This document shows positions 1 to 11,753 of a DNA stretch of 64,000 bases, piece by piece. A model generated the notes under the pieces. That model searched no databases. It was not told the DNA's origin and saw nothing but the letters and a program-made list of their open reading frames with translations. How positions within the stretch are numbered: position 1 is the first letter of the stretch; every line of letters starts with the position of its first letter. The position numbers were made by a program, and so were the translations under genes. The stretch is from Chiridota heheva (lineage: Eukaryota; Echinodermata; Holothuroidea; Apodida; Chiridotidae): assembly GCA_020152595.1 (NCBI GenBank), contig JAIGNY010003766.1, positions 62,001-126,000 of the forward strand, written 5' to 3'.

Positions 1-3000
1 AGGTACCAGGACATGCAGAAGTATAAATAACATGTAAAACAAGGAAATACTTTAAGGTACCAGGATAGGCAGAAGTATAAATAACATGTAAAACAAGTAA
101 ACGCTGTAAGGTACCAGGATAGGCAGAAGTATAAAAAACATGTAAAACAAGGAAATACTTTAAGGTACCAGGATAGGCAGAAGTATAAATAACATGTAAA
201 ACAAGAAAACGCTGTAAGGTACCAGGATAGGCAGAAGAATAAAAAACATGTAAAACAAGGAAATACTTTAAGGTACCAGGATAGGCAGAAGTATAAAAAA
301 CATGTAAAACAAGGAAATGCTGTAAGGTACCTGGATAAGCAGAAGTATAAAAAACATGTAAAACAAGAAAACGCTGTAAGGTACCAGGATAGGCAGAAGA
401 ATAAAAAACATGTAAAACAAGTAAATACTTTAAGGTACCAGGATAGGCAGAAGTATAAAAAACATGTAAAACAAGGAAATACTTTAAGGTACCAGGATAG
501 GCAGAAGTATAAATAACATGTAAAACAAGAAAACGCTGTAAGATACCAGGATAAGCAGAAGTATAAATAACATGTAAAACAAGAAAACGCTGTAAGGTAC
601 CAGGATAAGCAGAAGTATGAAAAACATGTAAAACAAGGAAATACTTTAAGGTACCAGGATAGGCAGAAGTATAAATTTCATGTAAAACAAGAAAACGCTG
701 TAAGGTACCAGGATAAGCAGAAGTATAAATAACATATAAAACAAGAAAACGCTGTAAGGTACCAGGATAGGCAGAAGTATAAAAAACATGTAAAACAAGG
801 AAATACTTTAAGGTACCAGGATAGGCAGAAGTATAAATAACATGTAAAACAAGAAAACGCTGTAAGGTACCAGGATAGGCAGAAGTATAAATAACATGTA
901 AAACAAGAAAACGCTGTAAGGTACCAGGATAGGCAGAAGAATAAAAAACATGTAAAACAAGTAAATACTTTAAGGTACCAGGATAGGCAGAAGAATAAAA
1001 AACATGTAAAACAAGAAAACGCTGTAAGGTACCAGGATAGGCAGAAATATAAATAACATGTAAAACAAGAAAACGCTGTAAGGTACCAGGATAGGCAGAA
1101 GTATAAAAAACATGTAAAACAAGGAAATACTTTAAGGTACCAGGATAGGCAGAAGTATACAAAACATGTAAAACAAGGAAACGCTGTAAGGTACCTGGAT
1201 AAGCAGAAGTATAAAAAACATGTAAAACAAGGAAATGCTGTAAGGTACCAGGATAGGCAGAAGTATAAAAAACATGTAAAACAAGGAAATGCTGTAAGGT
1301 ACCAGGACATGCAGAAGAATAAAAAACATGTAAAACAAGGAAATGCTGTAAGGTACCTGGATAGGCAGAAGAATAAAAAACATGTAAAACAAGGAAATGC
1401 TGTAAGGTACCAGGATAGGCAGAAGTATAAAAAACATGTAAAACAAGAAAACGCTGTAAGGTACCAGGATAGGCAGAAGAATAAAAAACATGTAAAACAA
1501 GGAAATGCTGTAAGGTACCTGGATAGCCAAAAGTATAAATAACATGTAAAACAAGAAAACGCTGTAAGGTACCAGGATAGGCAGAAGTATAAAAAACATG
1601 TAAAACAAGAAATGCTGTAAGGTACCAGGATAGGCAGAAGAATAAAAAACATGTAAAACAAGGAAATGCTGTAAAGTACCAGGATAGGCAGAAGTATGAA
1701 AAACATGTAAAACAAGGAAATACTTTAAGGTACCTGGATAGGCAGAAGAATAAAAAACATGTAAAACAAGGAAATTCTGTAAGGTACCAGGATAAGCAGA
1801 AGAATAAAAAACATGTAAAACAAGGAAATGCTTTAAGGTACCTGGATAAGCAGAAGTATACAAAACATGTCAAACAAGGAAATGCTGTAAGGTACCAGGA
1901 TAAGCAGAAGTATGAAAAACATGTAAAACAAGGAATCGCTGTAAAGTACCAGGATAGGCAGAAGTATGAAAAACATGTAAAACAAGGAAATACTTTAAGG
2001 TACCAGGATAGGCAGAAGTATAAAAAACATGTAAAACAAGAAAACGCTGTAAGGTACCTGGATAAGCAGAAGTATAAAAAACATGTAAAACAAGGAATCG
2101 CTGTAAAGTACCAGGATAGGCAGAAGTATGAAAAACATGTAAAACAAGGAAATGCTGTAAGGTACCTGGATAAGCAGAAGTATAAAAAACATGTAAAACA
2201 AGTAAACGCTGTAAGGTACCAGGATAAGCAGAAGTATGAAAAACATGTAAAACAAGGAAATACTTTAAGGTACCAGGATAGGCAGAAGTATAAAAAACAT
2301 GTAAAACAAGAAAACGCTGTAAGGTACCAGGATAGGCAGAAGTATAAAAAACATGTAAAACAAGTAAACGCTGTAAGGTACCAGGATAGGCAGAAGTATA
2401 AATAACATGTAAAACAAGTAAATACTTTAAGGTACCAGGATAGGCAGAAGTATGAAAAACATGTAAAACAAGGAAATGCTGTAAGGTACCTGGATAAGCA
2501 GAAGTATAAAAAACATGTAAAACAAGAAAACGCTGTAAGGTACCAGGATAAGCAGAAGTATGAAAAACATGTAAAACAAGGAAATACTTTAAGGTACCAG
2601 GATAAGCAGAAGTATAAAAAACATGTAAAACAAGGAAATACTTTAAGGTACCAGGATAGGCAGAAGAATAAAAAACATGTAAAACAAGAAAACGCTGTAA
2701 GGTACCAGGATAAGCAGAAGTATAAATAACATGTAAAACAAGAAAACGCTGTAAGGTACCAGGATAGGCAGAAGTATAAATAACATGTAAAACAAGGAAA
2801 TGCTGTAAGGTACCAGGATAAGCAGAAGTATAAATAACATGTAAAACAAGAAAACGCTGTAAGGTACCAGGATAGGCAGAAGAATAAAAAACATGTAAAA
2901 CAAGTAAATACTTTAAGGTACCAGGATAGGCAGAAGTATAAAAAAACATGTAAAACAAGAAAACGCTGTAAGGTACCAGGATAGGCAGAAGAATAAAAAA

Positions 3001-3243
3001 CATGTAAAACAAGTAAATGCTTTAAAGTACCAGGATAGGCAGAAGTATAAAAAACATGTAAAACAAGGAAATGCTTTAAAGTACCAGGATAGGCAGAAGT
3101 ATAAAAAACATGTAAAACAAGGAAATGCTTTAAAGTACCAGGATAGGCAGAAGTATAAAAAACATATAAAACAAGTAAATACATTGTACCAGGATAGGCA
3201 GAAGTATAAAAAACATGAAAAACAAGGAAATACTTTAAGGTAC
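1..3243. repeat. 54-bp minisatellite, about 60 copies
   Basis: The unit recurs every 54 bp (for example at 61, 115 and 169) and contains GGTACCAGGATAGGCAGAAG. Variants differ at a few fixed sites (AAATACTTTAAGG versus AAACGCTGTAAGG; GTATAAATAAC versus GTATAAAAAAC). Since 54 is a multiple of three, long open frames on both strands result; these are artefacts, and many units carry an in-frame TAA. The array begins before the window and ends exactly where a minus-strand exon of the CCHCR1-like gene begins, so it occupies the start of that gene's next intron. Confidence 0.97.
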
Positions 3244-3350
3244 CTGGATAGGCAGTTCTTGACCGCACCTCCCACATCCTCCCAAGACATCAAGTGTCTG
3301 TCCAGGGTGTTTGCAATCTCCTCTGTGTCCGTCAGTTCATTCTGTTTTAC
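3244..3350 (-). CDS. CCHCR1: CCHCR1-like gene, candidate exon (most 3' one in the window)
   Basis: On the minus strand an acceptor (pyrimidine-rich tract then AAG at 3351; a second AG allows an exon end at 3341) precedes an open segment with peptide TDTEEIANTLDRHLMSWEDV. A donor CAG|GTACC follows at 3243. The exon starts in phase 0, which suits the phase-0 end of the preceding exon (5034-5144), and ends with two bases of a split codon. The peptide is acidic and helical. It does not align as clearly with CCHCR1 as the upstream exons, so membership rests on position and phase. The following intron starts directly with the 54-bp minisatellite, and later exons lie outside the window. Confidence 0.55.
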
Positions 3351-4195
3351 CTTCAAATGTAAAAATGAAAAAGTTCAGATAAGTACATTGAGGGAGTATT
3401 CCCAATAATTTTTCATGTGGATTTATATGAAAGAGGACAATTACAACAACGAAATTGGTGATTTCCACAATGTGCTGAAAAGTGACTGGTGCGGTAAGTC
3501 TAACTCAGCAGTGTCATGTCATAGCTGCACTTTGAAGACAATTGACCTATTTTTAAATTATTGTAAGTTTCTTTTGTTAAAGCATTCAGACGGGATATTC
3601 CATTTTTACGGAACAAGTGTTGCTCCTCTGTTCATGTTTGGAGGGGGGACTAGGGGTAATGCCATCCCCCAAAATTATGGCCCCCTTCCAGGATCCAAAT
3701 TCCTTCAAAATAAAGGATTTCCCCCTAAATGGGACTGTTTGGCCCCCACCATAGGGTTCTTGCCTGCAATATGGGTCTCTTGCCCCAACATGGGACCCTT
3801 TCCCCATAAAATTTTAATCCTACTCCACTGCACCACAACCTAAACAAAAAAAAAATCTAAAAACTAATTCTAGTCACGTAGCTATAAACGTTGTTAGGAA
3901 GGATCGAGGGGTATGTTTTTTATTGCAGCAATCCATGCAATTTTATTACAATATAGGGGTGGATCACATGATTTTCTTACAAAATGGTGAAAAAATCACA
4001 TTTGACATGTTTTACAAATAATTGACTATATGACAAAATTGATTAGATTGAGCAAAATTTGTTTAGATTATGTGTACAATATATATATGTCTACATATTA
4101 TATTATATTATATTATATATATATATACATGTATATATATATATTTATATCTATATAAAAGCATAGTGGGGATATATTATATATATTTTATATAT

Positions 4196-4272
4196 TACCT
4201 TCCATGCTATTAATATGCAGCGTTAGAATCAGGTCATGTGACCATATTATATATTAATAGCATGGAAGGTAT
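4196..4272. repeat. Hairpin-forming inverted repeat, about 21-bp arms
   Basis: ATACCTTCCATGCTATTAAT near 4196 is repeated as its reverse complement ATTAATAGCATGGAAGGTAT ending near 4272, with a loop of about 33 bp. AT-rich sequence on either side extends the pairing imperfectly. It may be a small foldback element. Confidence 0.8.
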
Positions 4273-4550
4273 ATATATTATATAAGTAAATACAAAATAA
4301 ATATCTAAATTTATTTTCCAAGCTTTTTTTTGACAATTGTTCAAACATGCATTTTTTGGGACATTTGAAAAAAATAGTAAACTTTTTGAATGTTTGGACA
4401 GAATTTAATGGAAAAAAGTGAGTATAGACCCACAAAAAATACAATATTATGAAAGATCTTTCTAATCTTTGCAATGAAACTATTCACACATCTATAGGAT
4501 TTTGGTAAGGTCCCAATTTTATTTTTAGAAACAAGTAGTTTGAAAACACT

Positions 4551-4584
4551 GATGTTATCGCTGCATGGTAGAGTAAGGGTTAAG
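4551..4584. mobile_element. End fragment of a piggyBac-like MITE
   Basis: The sequence TGGTAGAGTAAGGGTTAA matches one terminus of the two complete MITEs at 6581-6681 and 6812-6911 in inverted orientation, followed by TTAA. Only one end is visible. Confidence 0.6.
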
Positions 4585-5033
4585 TGTCTCTAAAAAACTT
4601 AAAACATTTTGTAAGGAAATTCCAGTCTTCCATTAGGATATCTGAAGAAACTAACTTTTTTTGAGGAATTCTGAAGAAACTTTAATATTTTCTGAGGAAT
4701 TTTCAAAAAACTTTCACATTTCTGAGGATATCTTAGAAAAACTGTAGATGGCCGGACGAACTCTCATTATATAGGTTCATATTATGCTTGGCATGTTCAC
4801 TAAAAACGAAATTTATTTATGTCTAGCCCTGACTTACTCCGAAAATCTCAAAATGACCCCTATGGTTAGACTATGAAAAAATTGTAGTTCTTTCAAATGA
4901 CAGAAAGTGAAATGGGAAGTCCCAAAGTAATTTTCTAACATAGCACATCCCAAAAGTCAAATAATTTGACGTTTCAGCATTTACAGGTTAAGTGTACAAG
5001 CGAGGATTGAGAGTTACTTTAAATCCTACTTAC

Positions 5034-5144
5034 ATGTAAATTTTGCAGTTCTAACTGAAGCTGGGCCTCTTTGTCAGCAACCGTATGTTCCAACCTTTGG
5101 ACCAGTCTTTTGTTAGATTCCAGCTGATCTTGTAGCTCTTGAAG
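5034..5144 (-). CDS. CCHCR1: CCHCR1-like gene, coiled-coil exon
   Basis: A 111-bp exon (37 codons, phase 0 at both ends), with acceptor TTTTAG at its high-coordinate side and donor CAT|GTAAGT at 5033. The peptide reads LQELQDQLESNKRLVQRL and continues with HTVADKEAQLQLEL, with leucines at heptad spacing, as expected for a parallel coiled coil. It joins in frame to the WREKVYALL exon upstream and corresponds in position to the CCHCR1 segment that follows that motif. Coding, splice signals and phase agree, so I consider it real. Confidence 0.85.
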
Positions 5145-5700
5145 CTAAAACAAAACTTAAGACTTTATAAAAAATGAAGAAGGCTTGGGCAAACTTGTTT
5201 GTGTGCTTAGAAGGTCTGATGACATCTAGAGGCAACTTAAGCTTAAAGAATTTAAAATACAGAATGGACCATCAATACAGCAAAATCAGTTAAAAACTGA
5301 CCATTTACAGTAATTTCAATTTCTTGGCCTTATTGCGCAGTAATTTGTGACATACTGTAGAAGAACACATCTTCAATTGTTTATGTAAATCCTGTGTTTT
5401 CAATCCTCTGCAAAATATATTACATGATCCCATCCTGATATCTTAAAACTTAATAATACCCCTAGGGCAACAAAGAAGAAATAAAACTGATAACTGGTAA
5501 AAACTGAAGAACGTTTTAAAGAATTACTTAAGGATATTAAGCTGTCTTCAACTGATGACATCACAAAGTTTGCCTGAATTCTAAAATCCTGAAACTGACT
5601 ATAACTAAAAAACTATACAAGCTAGTGTAAAGGTTTCTAGGGCATTTTCTCAGAATTAGTGTTATTTCACATATTTAAAAGCTGCTACTTGTCAATTAAA

Positions 5701-5702
5701 GA

Positions 5703-5746
<44 letters not shown>

Positions 5747-5793
5747 AATGATGATGATAATGAGAATGATGATCTGAATTGATGATGATGATA

Positions 5794-5867
<74 letters not shown>

Positions 5868-5878
5868 AATGATGATCT
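5701..5878. repeat. (GAT)n trinucleotide microsatellite
   Basis: Nearly uninterrupted GAT repeats with a few AAT variants and a short unique interruption near 5772-5785. The minus frame gives a poly-His artefact. Confidence 0.97.
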
Positions 5879-6580
5879 GAATACACTGCTAGAAAAAAGT
5901 TGCTATTTTTGGAAAATAAAAATTCCCCAAAACAACCACACAACTAACTAAATCTCCCATACTTCAAATCTAAAACCACAAAAATTAATCTTGAGATATG
6001 TAACTTTCTTGTAAACTCACTCTTAATTTTACCACACAAAGGTCACGTGTTGTGTAGGATGAGAGGCCTGTGAGAAATTATTCATAGCACAGAAGTTTGG
6101 TGACCTCGAGCGAGCTTGGGTTGTTATTAATTGCGCTCAGCTCATGACCATCTAATGCCCACTCAAGCAAGAGTACTTGAATCTCATCCTCGTCCAGGAA
6201 AAGATTTAAAGGAGACATAAAGTTAAAGTCTAGCTTGATATATGATAGAGAATTAAAAAATAAACCAACTACCAAAAACCCCATCATAAAATCTTATTCC
6301 ATTCTCAAGTTATCCAAGTTTGAGGTTGTAACATGGATGCTGCCATTTTGTATAATTTTATGGTGAAATCATATGAGCCAATAATAATGTAATTTGCCGT
6401 ATGTGCTAGCTATTCTAATCTGTACTGGGTGTATGACATTATTTTTTAGAGGGTGTATGAACAAAATGGACACTTAATATTTAATTAATATTTTAGTTCA
6501 CTACAAAATATATGCTAAATTGTTTTGTACTGAGTGAAATTTCTTCAGATGACTTATAATTATTATTTCTATCATATTAA

Positions 6581-6681
6581 CCCTTACTCTTCCACGCGGC
6601 AATATTATCACCGTTTTGGGTGTCCTATCTTTGACCCCGCCTCCCAAGCACGTTTCCAAATAAGTGCTGATAGAGTAAGGG
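6581..6681. mobile_element. piggyBac-like MITE, copy 1
   Basis: A 101-bp element bounded by TTAA on both sides (6577-6580 and 6682-6685). The ends are CCCTTACTCTTCCA and, inverted, TGATAGAGTAAGGG. A TTAA target duplication with CCC...GGG termini is the known pattern of piggyBac-type elements. It has no coding capacity. Confidence 0.75.
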
Positions 6682-6811
6682 TTAATGAACCCGCAACAAG
6701 TGTGCCAACTCATTGGTCCCGGTGGGTGGCCCACTGGGTCACTGAAGCGGAACGAGCCCGACTTTGCTGCTCGGAAGACAGAGGACCCTTCAATAATCAG
6801 CCTGTGCTTAA

Positions 6812-6911
6812 CCCTTACTCTACCACATGGCGATATTATCGCCGTTTTGGGTAACCCATCTTTGACCCAGCCTCCCAATCCAATTTCAAAAAAGTGCTGG
6901 TAGAGTAAGGG
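6812..6911. mobile_element. piggyBac-like MITE, copy 2
   Basis: About 100 bp, closely matching copy 1 in the same orientation and sharing the internal block CCGTTTTGGGT. The left flank is TTAA (6808-6811); the right flank has mutated to GTAA. Ends are CCCTTACTCTACCA and TGGTAGAGTAAGGG. Confidence 0.75.
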
Positions 6912-7001
6912 GTAATTGAAGAAAAAGCCAGACTTTATACTTGCACTCTTATCCACCTTAAATGATCTTTTAATGTCACTGAAAAGATGTCTGCCTCTTA
7001 C

Positions 7002-7089
7002 TTTATTATCCTGGTCTCTCGTCTCCTTTTCGGAGGATACCTCGGCAGCCTTTTGTTGTATCAACAAAGCATAAACCTTTTCTCTCCAC
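7002..7089 (-). CDS. CCHCR1: CCHCR1-like gene, WREKV exon
   Basis: An 88-bp exon with acceptor CTTAACAG at 7090 and donor AAA|GTAAGA at 7001. It begins with one base completing a codon, then encodes WREKVYALLIQQKAAEVSSE and further charged residues. WREKV-F/Y-AL is the most recognisable motif of CCHCR1 (coiled-coil alpha-helical rod protein 1), a centrosomal and P-body protein. The split codon is completed by the two-base overhang of the 7982-8034 exon, restoring the LL-x-[K/R]-WREKV context of the family. A 25-bp minisatellite starts about 20-25 bp upstream of the acceptor. Confidence 0.92.
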
Positions 7090-7109
7090 CTGTTAAGTAA
7101 GATCAGTAA

Positions 7110-7490
7110 CATAAATATTCAGGTTATCCCTAAATCATGAATATTCAGGTGACCTACAATCATGAATATTCAGGTGACCTAAAATCATTAATATTCAGAT
7201 TCATCGAAATCATGAATATTCAGATTCATCTAAATCTTGAATATTCAGATTCATCTAAATCTTGAATATTCATGTTCATCTAAATCATGAATATTCAGAT
7301 TCATCTAGATCATGAATATTCAGATTCATCTAAATCATGAATATTTGGATTCATCTAATCATGAACATTCATGATTCATCTCAATCATGAATATTCAGGT
7401 CACCTAAATCATGAATATTCAAGTCACCTAAATCATGAATATTCAAGTCACCTAAATCATGAATATTCAATCAGAATATTCAATCAGAAT
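7110..7490. repeat. 24-25-bp minisatellite
   Basis: About 15 copies of a unit such as CATGAATATTCAGATTCATC followed by TAAAT, with a subset reading CATGAATATTCAAGTCACCT. It lies in the intron immediately upstream of the WREKV exon acceptor. Confidence 0.95.
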
Positions 7491-7981
7491 ATTCACCTTG
7501 ACTTGGTTTGGTTGGTTGCTTTAACAAGGTATATAACATCCTCCACTGGGAGTATTTACTGGTCACCGAGCACTGGTTGGAGACTCACCCGAATCAAACC
7601 TGGGATGCTAGATCAGAAAGCTGAAGCTTTATTGTACTACCACAGATGTCTCTACTTGCATATAAATGACTGAAATAAGACTAGTAGTGTCATACCCGCA
7701 CATATCTCAAATTTCTTTGTGTATTTTGTTCAAATATTTTCTGCATATTTATGACTTACGGATCGGATTGTCAGGAGAGTGGAAAAATAGTATGATTAAA
7801 CATAGTTCACATAGGTCCTTTAAAACATCCCACCCCAAATAATCCACCAAACTCCCACAAAACGATTATTTAAAATAAAAACAATAATCTACCACTATAC
7901 AGGTTTCTTCCAATAATATCTCCAATAATTATGATACTTTCTCACAATATTAATTTCTCCAGTAGTCTGACAATTTCTTAC

Positions 7982-8034
7982 TTGGTTAAAAGGCTTTCTT
8001 TGGCTGTGTCAGAGTTCTTCTGTTCTGCAGAAAT
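7982..8034 (-). CDS. CCHCR1: CCHCR1-like gene, small linker exon
   Basis: A 53-bp exon with acceptor GGTATAAACAG (AG then 8034) and donor CCAA|GTAAGA at 7981. The peptide is ISAEQKNSDTAKESLLT plus a two-base overhang. It starts in phase 0, matching the end of the 11754-11861 exon, and its overhang matches the one-base start of the WREKV exon. Known CCHCR1 proteins have a similar short Ser/Asp-containing linker ending in SLL just before the WREKV motif. Confidence 0.85.
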
Positions 8035-8507
8035 CTGTTTATACCAAAACAGAAAACAAATGTTGGACAGAAAAACAAACCAAAATACAGCAGCATGGTG
8101 GGCCCAAAGTTAAAGCAGCTAAAGAATTAAATTTAATTTTCCTTATGAAAAATAATAATAATAATATTAAAATTTGGTTTCTTCTTTTTATATTCATGAT
8201 AAATTAATAAAAACCTTGAAATTTTACTTAACCAGATACAGTATTCATCAAAAAAAAAGTAGTTTCGTTTTGTCTTTGCAAAACCTCAAGCACCGTGAAG
8301 TTCTTGCACCAATGATAAAACTTTCAGCAGCTGTACCAATAAAGTGTAAATATGCTTGAATAAAAATACAGGAACAAAAGAATTTGGCAAATATTAATTC
8401 TTAAAGTGTTTATTCATTTTTTTCTAAGTCAATTTTATTTCAAATTTCTCAAATTAGCAGGTGAAATCATGAGTTTGATGTTACATTGTCAAAGTAGGAG
8501 AAATATA

Positions 8508-8702
<195 letters not shown>

Positions 8703-8779
8703 TGGAATTGATATGGCACATTTTCTAGTTTAAAGAACTACAACTATTCCAGACTAGTTCTCCGATTGCCTACGGGCAA

Positions 8780-9113
8780 ACATGAACTTAGTACTTGAAA
8801 GGGAAAGTGAATGAACACTGCGTTTTCATGCTTCTCTTCTCAAATAGTGTTCAGAGAACCAGGCAGGGGTGACTCTCCTGCCATCGGAACCGACAGCTAA
8901 ATGTCCCCTCAAAGGATGGTGTGTGCCATTCAACCATTGTCACTTTTCTCAATAGCTGAATGAGGAATAGAAGCTGCAGACGAAATGCTTCTGCTTTGAT
9001 GTTCGACGTATCTGTCTGCATAGCTGTGGAAAAACGGGTTAGACCTGACCAAGGCTTAAACCCGGGACCTCCAGCATCTCAGTCATGGGCTCTGCCAACT
9101 GAGCTCCCTATTC
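8780..9113 (-). mobile_element. tRNA-derived SINE, minus strand (family A)
   Basis: Reading the minus strand from 9113, the head resembles a tRNA: box A-like AGCTCAGTTGGCAGAGC and box B-like CCGGGTTTAAGCC. The body shares blocks with the copy at 25610-25958, including CTGTGGAAAAA and the stretch around ATGTCCCCTC. It lies in an intron of the CCHCR1-like gene, in the same orientation as the gene. Confidence 0.7.
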
Positions 9114-9184
9114 TCCTAAATATAACATACCAAAACAGTGAGATAAAGTCATATGGGATATCTCAATCTAGTGCTTGCTTGGTT

Positions 9185-9440
9185 GGTAAGTGAGGTTAAA
9201 CGGCACCACGACAGCAATGGTCATAACATGCCAGAGAGATTAATTAAATTAGTTCAATGGAGGAGAAAAGAGCAAGAGTAGGTAGTGAAATGGGTGGGAT
9301 CATCAAAGGTGTCAGGGGGTCAGATGTCATTGTAGAAGGTGATGTGATGAAGGAAGGATAGGATTTTTTTTGGTGTTTTTGCAGAAGAGTTCGTTGATGG
9401 AACCGAAGGGGTTGAGGGAGGTCCTGTGGAGGGGGCGTGC
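9185..9440 (-). mobile_element. Probable 3'-end remnant of the minus-strand LINE family
   Basis: Contains AAACGGCACCACGACAGC followed by AATGGTCA, closely resembling the terminal block (TTAACGGAACCACGACAGCG) at 17240 and the similar block at 23720. The rest is purine-rich and diverged. Confidence 0.4.
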
Positions 9441-9839
9441 ATTTGATTATTAAGTGTTCATGGCAATTATTCTGGATATCTTTCCATGCTGAAAATACAG
9501 TGATTAATTAGATGAACCCCACCCGACATCCATCTTGCAATTGATAATACAGGGGACTTTAATGTCAATACTGATAGGCAATGCCTGCCTATTAATGATA
9601 TAAAAATTTGAGCTTCATTCAAGTTTACCTGTCATTACTGCAAGATTAATTCATTTAAAGCAAAACAATTATTCTTTTTCTAGATCACTTGTCTTTAAGT
9701 TCATGTTTCAGCATCATTATTCTAAATGTTTAAAAACCAGACAGGAAACTGGTCATACATACTGCTAATAAAAGTTGTGCATAATCACACTTAAAAGTTG
9801 GAAAGTGGGTTGAGGTAGGGGAACAAATAAAGATGATTT

Positions 9840-10285
9840 TGCTGCAGCTTAAAGAACTCTCCTTATGGATAGGAGTGACCAAAACCATCAGTCAGAAACT
9901 TAATACTTTTCAAAACAGATGCTTAGAAGAAAACTCAAAAGATTTTTTTGCCAAACACCATCTCAAATGAAGAACTTCAGTCATCTACCTCAACTTATGA
10001 CATCACCACAGAGATTAAGAGACTTATGACATCACCACAGAGATTAAGAGACTTATGACATCACCACAGAGATTAAAAGACAGAGATGGCAGTTGTTAGG
10101 ACACGTTTTAGAATGCCCCCAGTTGTTTTACCAAGAAGGGCTCTCCGCTGGACTGCTGATGGAATAAAAGCTAGAGGAAGACCAAAAGAGACATGGTACA
10201 GAACTGTGGAGAAGGAACTCAAAGACAACGAGTTCACCTGGGGAGCTCTTGAAAGACAATGCCAGGACAGGCAGGAATGGTAGTC
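9840..10285 (+). pseudogene. Non-LTR retrotransposon reverse transcriptase, C-terminal fragment
   Basis: The frame at 10086-10283 reads RALRWTADGIKARGRPKETW and then TVEKELKDNEFTWGALERQ. This basic GRP-x-ETW segment followed by W-x-x-LE is typical of the extreme C-terminus of many animal non-LTR RT proteins. Upstream, near 9880-9925, a frame contains TISQKLNTFQNRCL, another C-terminal LINE motif. A 29-bp tandem triplication (9993-10080) interrupts the two. It lies within an intron of the CCHCR1-like gene, on the opposite strand. Confidence 0.6.
9993..10080. repeat. 29-bp tandem triplication
   Basis: Three near-perfect copies of a 29-bp unit beginning ACTTATGACATCACCACAGA, inside the LINE remnant. 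Confidence 0.9.
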
Positions 10286-11064
10286 TCTGCAAATCTTGTA
10301 ACTTTTACTAAATACTTCATTGCGAGTAATCGTTTTTCATACATCATAGTGTCTTGCCGTTGAAAATCATTATTCATGATTCAAATCACACACACATTCA
10401 GCTAACAAAATTCCAATCATACAAACTGTAAAGAGGCATGAAGAGGATGAATGGGGATATTGATTTCACGAAATCTGAGATTTGTAAAATGTGCAAAATG
10501 TGCAAGTAATTGAAACCAACAATAGTCCTAACGTTAGGCCAAAGAATCTTCAAAAAACCATGAGTATTTATATTTTACAAGAAAGAAAAAATTGCATAAT
10601 AAACAAACAAGAAAAAGGTTTTAACAGAGCTGATATTTTGGACGGTGAGATATATCATAGGCCTTTGAAATTTTAACAATTTGAGTTTAAAGGACATTGA
10701 AAGGAAAAATAATGCACATTTTGATAAAAATCTTTTTCCAAATAAGAGTTATTTTCGGTACTTTTGCAAAGCAATTTTGGTTATTCTGAAAATTACTAAA
10801 CGCGTGTACATGAGTGTGTTGTTTACTAAAAAAAGTCACAGTCTCACAGTGTACAGTGTGATGTCATGAAGGAAAATGTACGACAATTTTTGTGTATAAA
10901 TGTACTCCAGAAATATATATGAATTATCGTGTATCTGCCTTTATGACATCACATTTTGCACTGTGAGGTCACTTTTCAACACACTCACCTAATATCTGAA
11001 ATGCAATAAACCCCTAAATGGAAAGAGATATCAACATGATTTTTACACCGAATTGTTTCTTCAA

Positions 11065-11655
11065 AGGATTAGTTCAGTGATCAAGCAAACTTATATTATT
11101 TGAAAGAGGACTTTAAACGAAACACAAAATGGTGACAGAAACATTCAAAACTCTTATTTCTTTAAAGAGTTATTAAAGTTTAAAATTCTATCTTATCTGT
11201 GTAGAAATGACTGGTGTAGCAAGTCTACTATGGAAGGTTGGCACCTTCATCCTCACATTCTTAACAATTCTTCATGTATTTTGAAGAAAATCAATTTTAC
11301 TATTTTACTATTTGAATTATTTTTCCTCAAATTTTTCTTCAGGTGGTAAATTATAAAAAACCTTACTATAGATTCTGTTTTACTACTTTCCTGACATATT
11401 CCAATGATTATTAAACAACAAAATCGCAGGGGAAAATATCATAACATGATAGAATACATTAAGACTTTGAGGAATCATAGGTTATGACATCACAACTAGT
11501 TCAATTTCAATTGTTTCTACACAAATGATACCAAACTTTAAACTTGGATATCCCTTTAACGAAATTAAAATTTTTGAATGTTTTCTTCACCATTTTGCTT
11601 CTTTTGAAGTCCTCTTTCAAATGAGATGGACTTGCCTGACCTCTGAACTAATCCT
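11065..11655. mobile_element. TTAA-type MITE with long inverted repeats, copy A
   Basis: A 591-bp element. The left end AGGATTAGTTCAGTGATCAA is repeated inverted at the right end (AACTAATCCT); the arms stay similar for over 100 bp (compare the GAGGACTTTAAA and CAAAATGGTGA blocks). The right flank is TTAA and the left flank TCAA, a mutated TTAA. No transposase frame is present. Confidence 0.8.
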
Positions 11656-11753
11656 TTAATTGTCCTCTATCATATATATGAACATAAAATTTATGGGGTA
11701 TATGCCTTTAACACGTAAGTGATATATGGATCAGAACATACATCCAGTCTTAC

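Larger units (their letters stand above)
3351..5033. other. Intron of the CCHCR1-like gene with hairpin and MITE scrap
   Basis: No supported exon. It contains a GC-richer patch (3640-3830), an AT-rich stretch with TATATA runs (4075-4190), a perfect hairpin (4196-4272), and the end of a TTAA-type MITE near 4551-4584. The open frame at 3415-3843 lacks splice sites or recognisable domains and is probably chance. Confidence 0.5.
5145..7001. other. Intron of the CCHCR1-like gene
   Basis: Contains a GAT microsatellite (5701-5878), a segment around 6205-6350 related to the TTAA-flanked repeat at 22553-23169, and two piggyBac-like MITEs. No exon signal was found. Open frames across the MITEs are chance. 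Confidence 0.5.

Noticed and set aside
678-3012. Long minus-strand frames rich in CFTCFL and TSAYPGTL repeats
   Set aside because: They are translations of the 54-bp minisatellite, whose unit length is divisible by three; many units are closed in the other frames and no start or splice context exists.
1-3243. CRISPR array
   Set aside because: Units are directly adjacent with no unique spacers, and the genome is eukaryotic.
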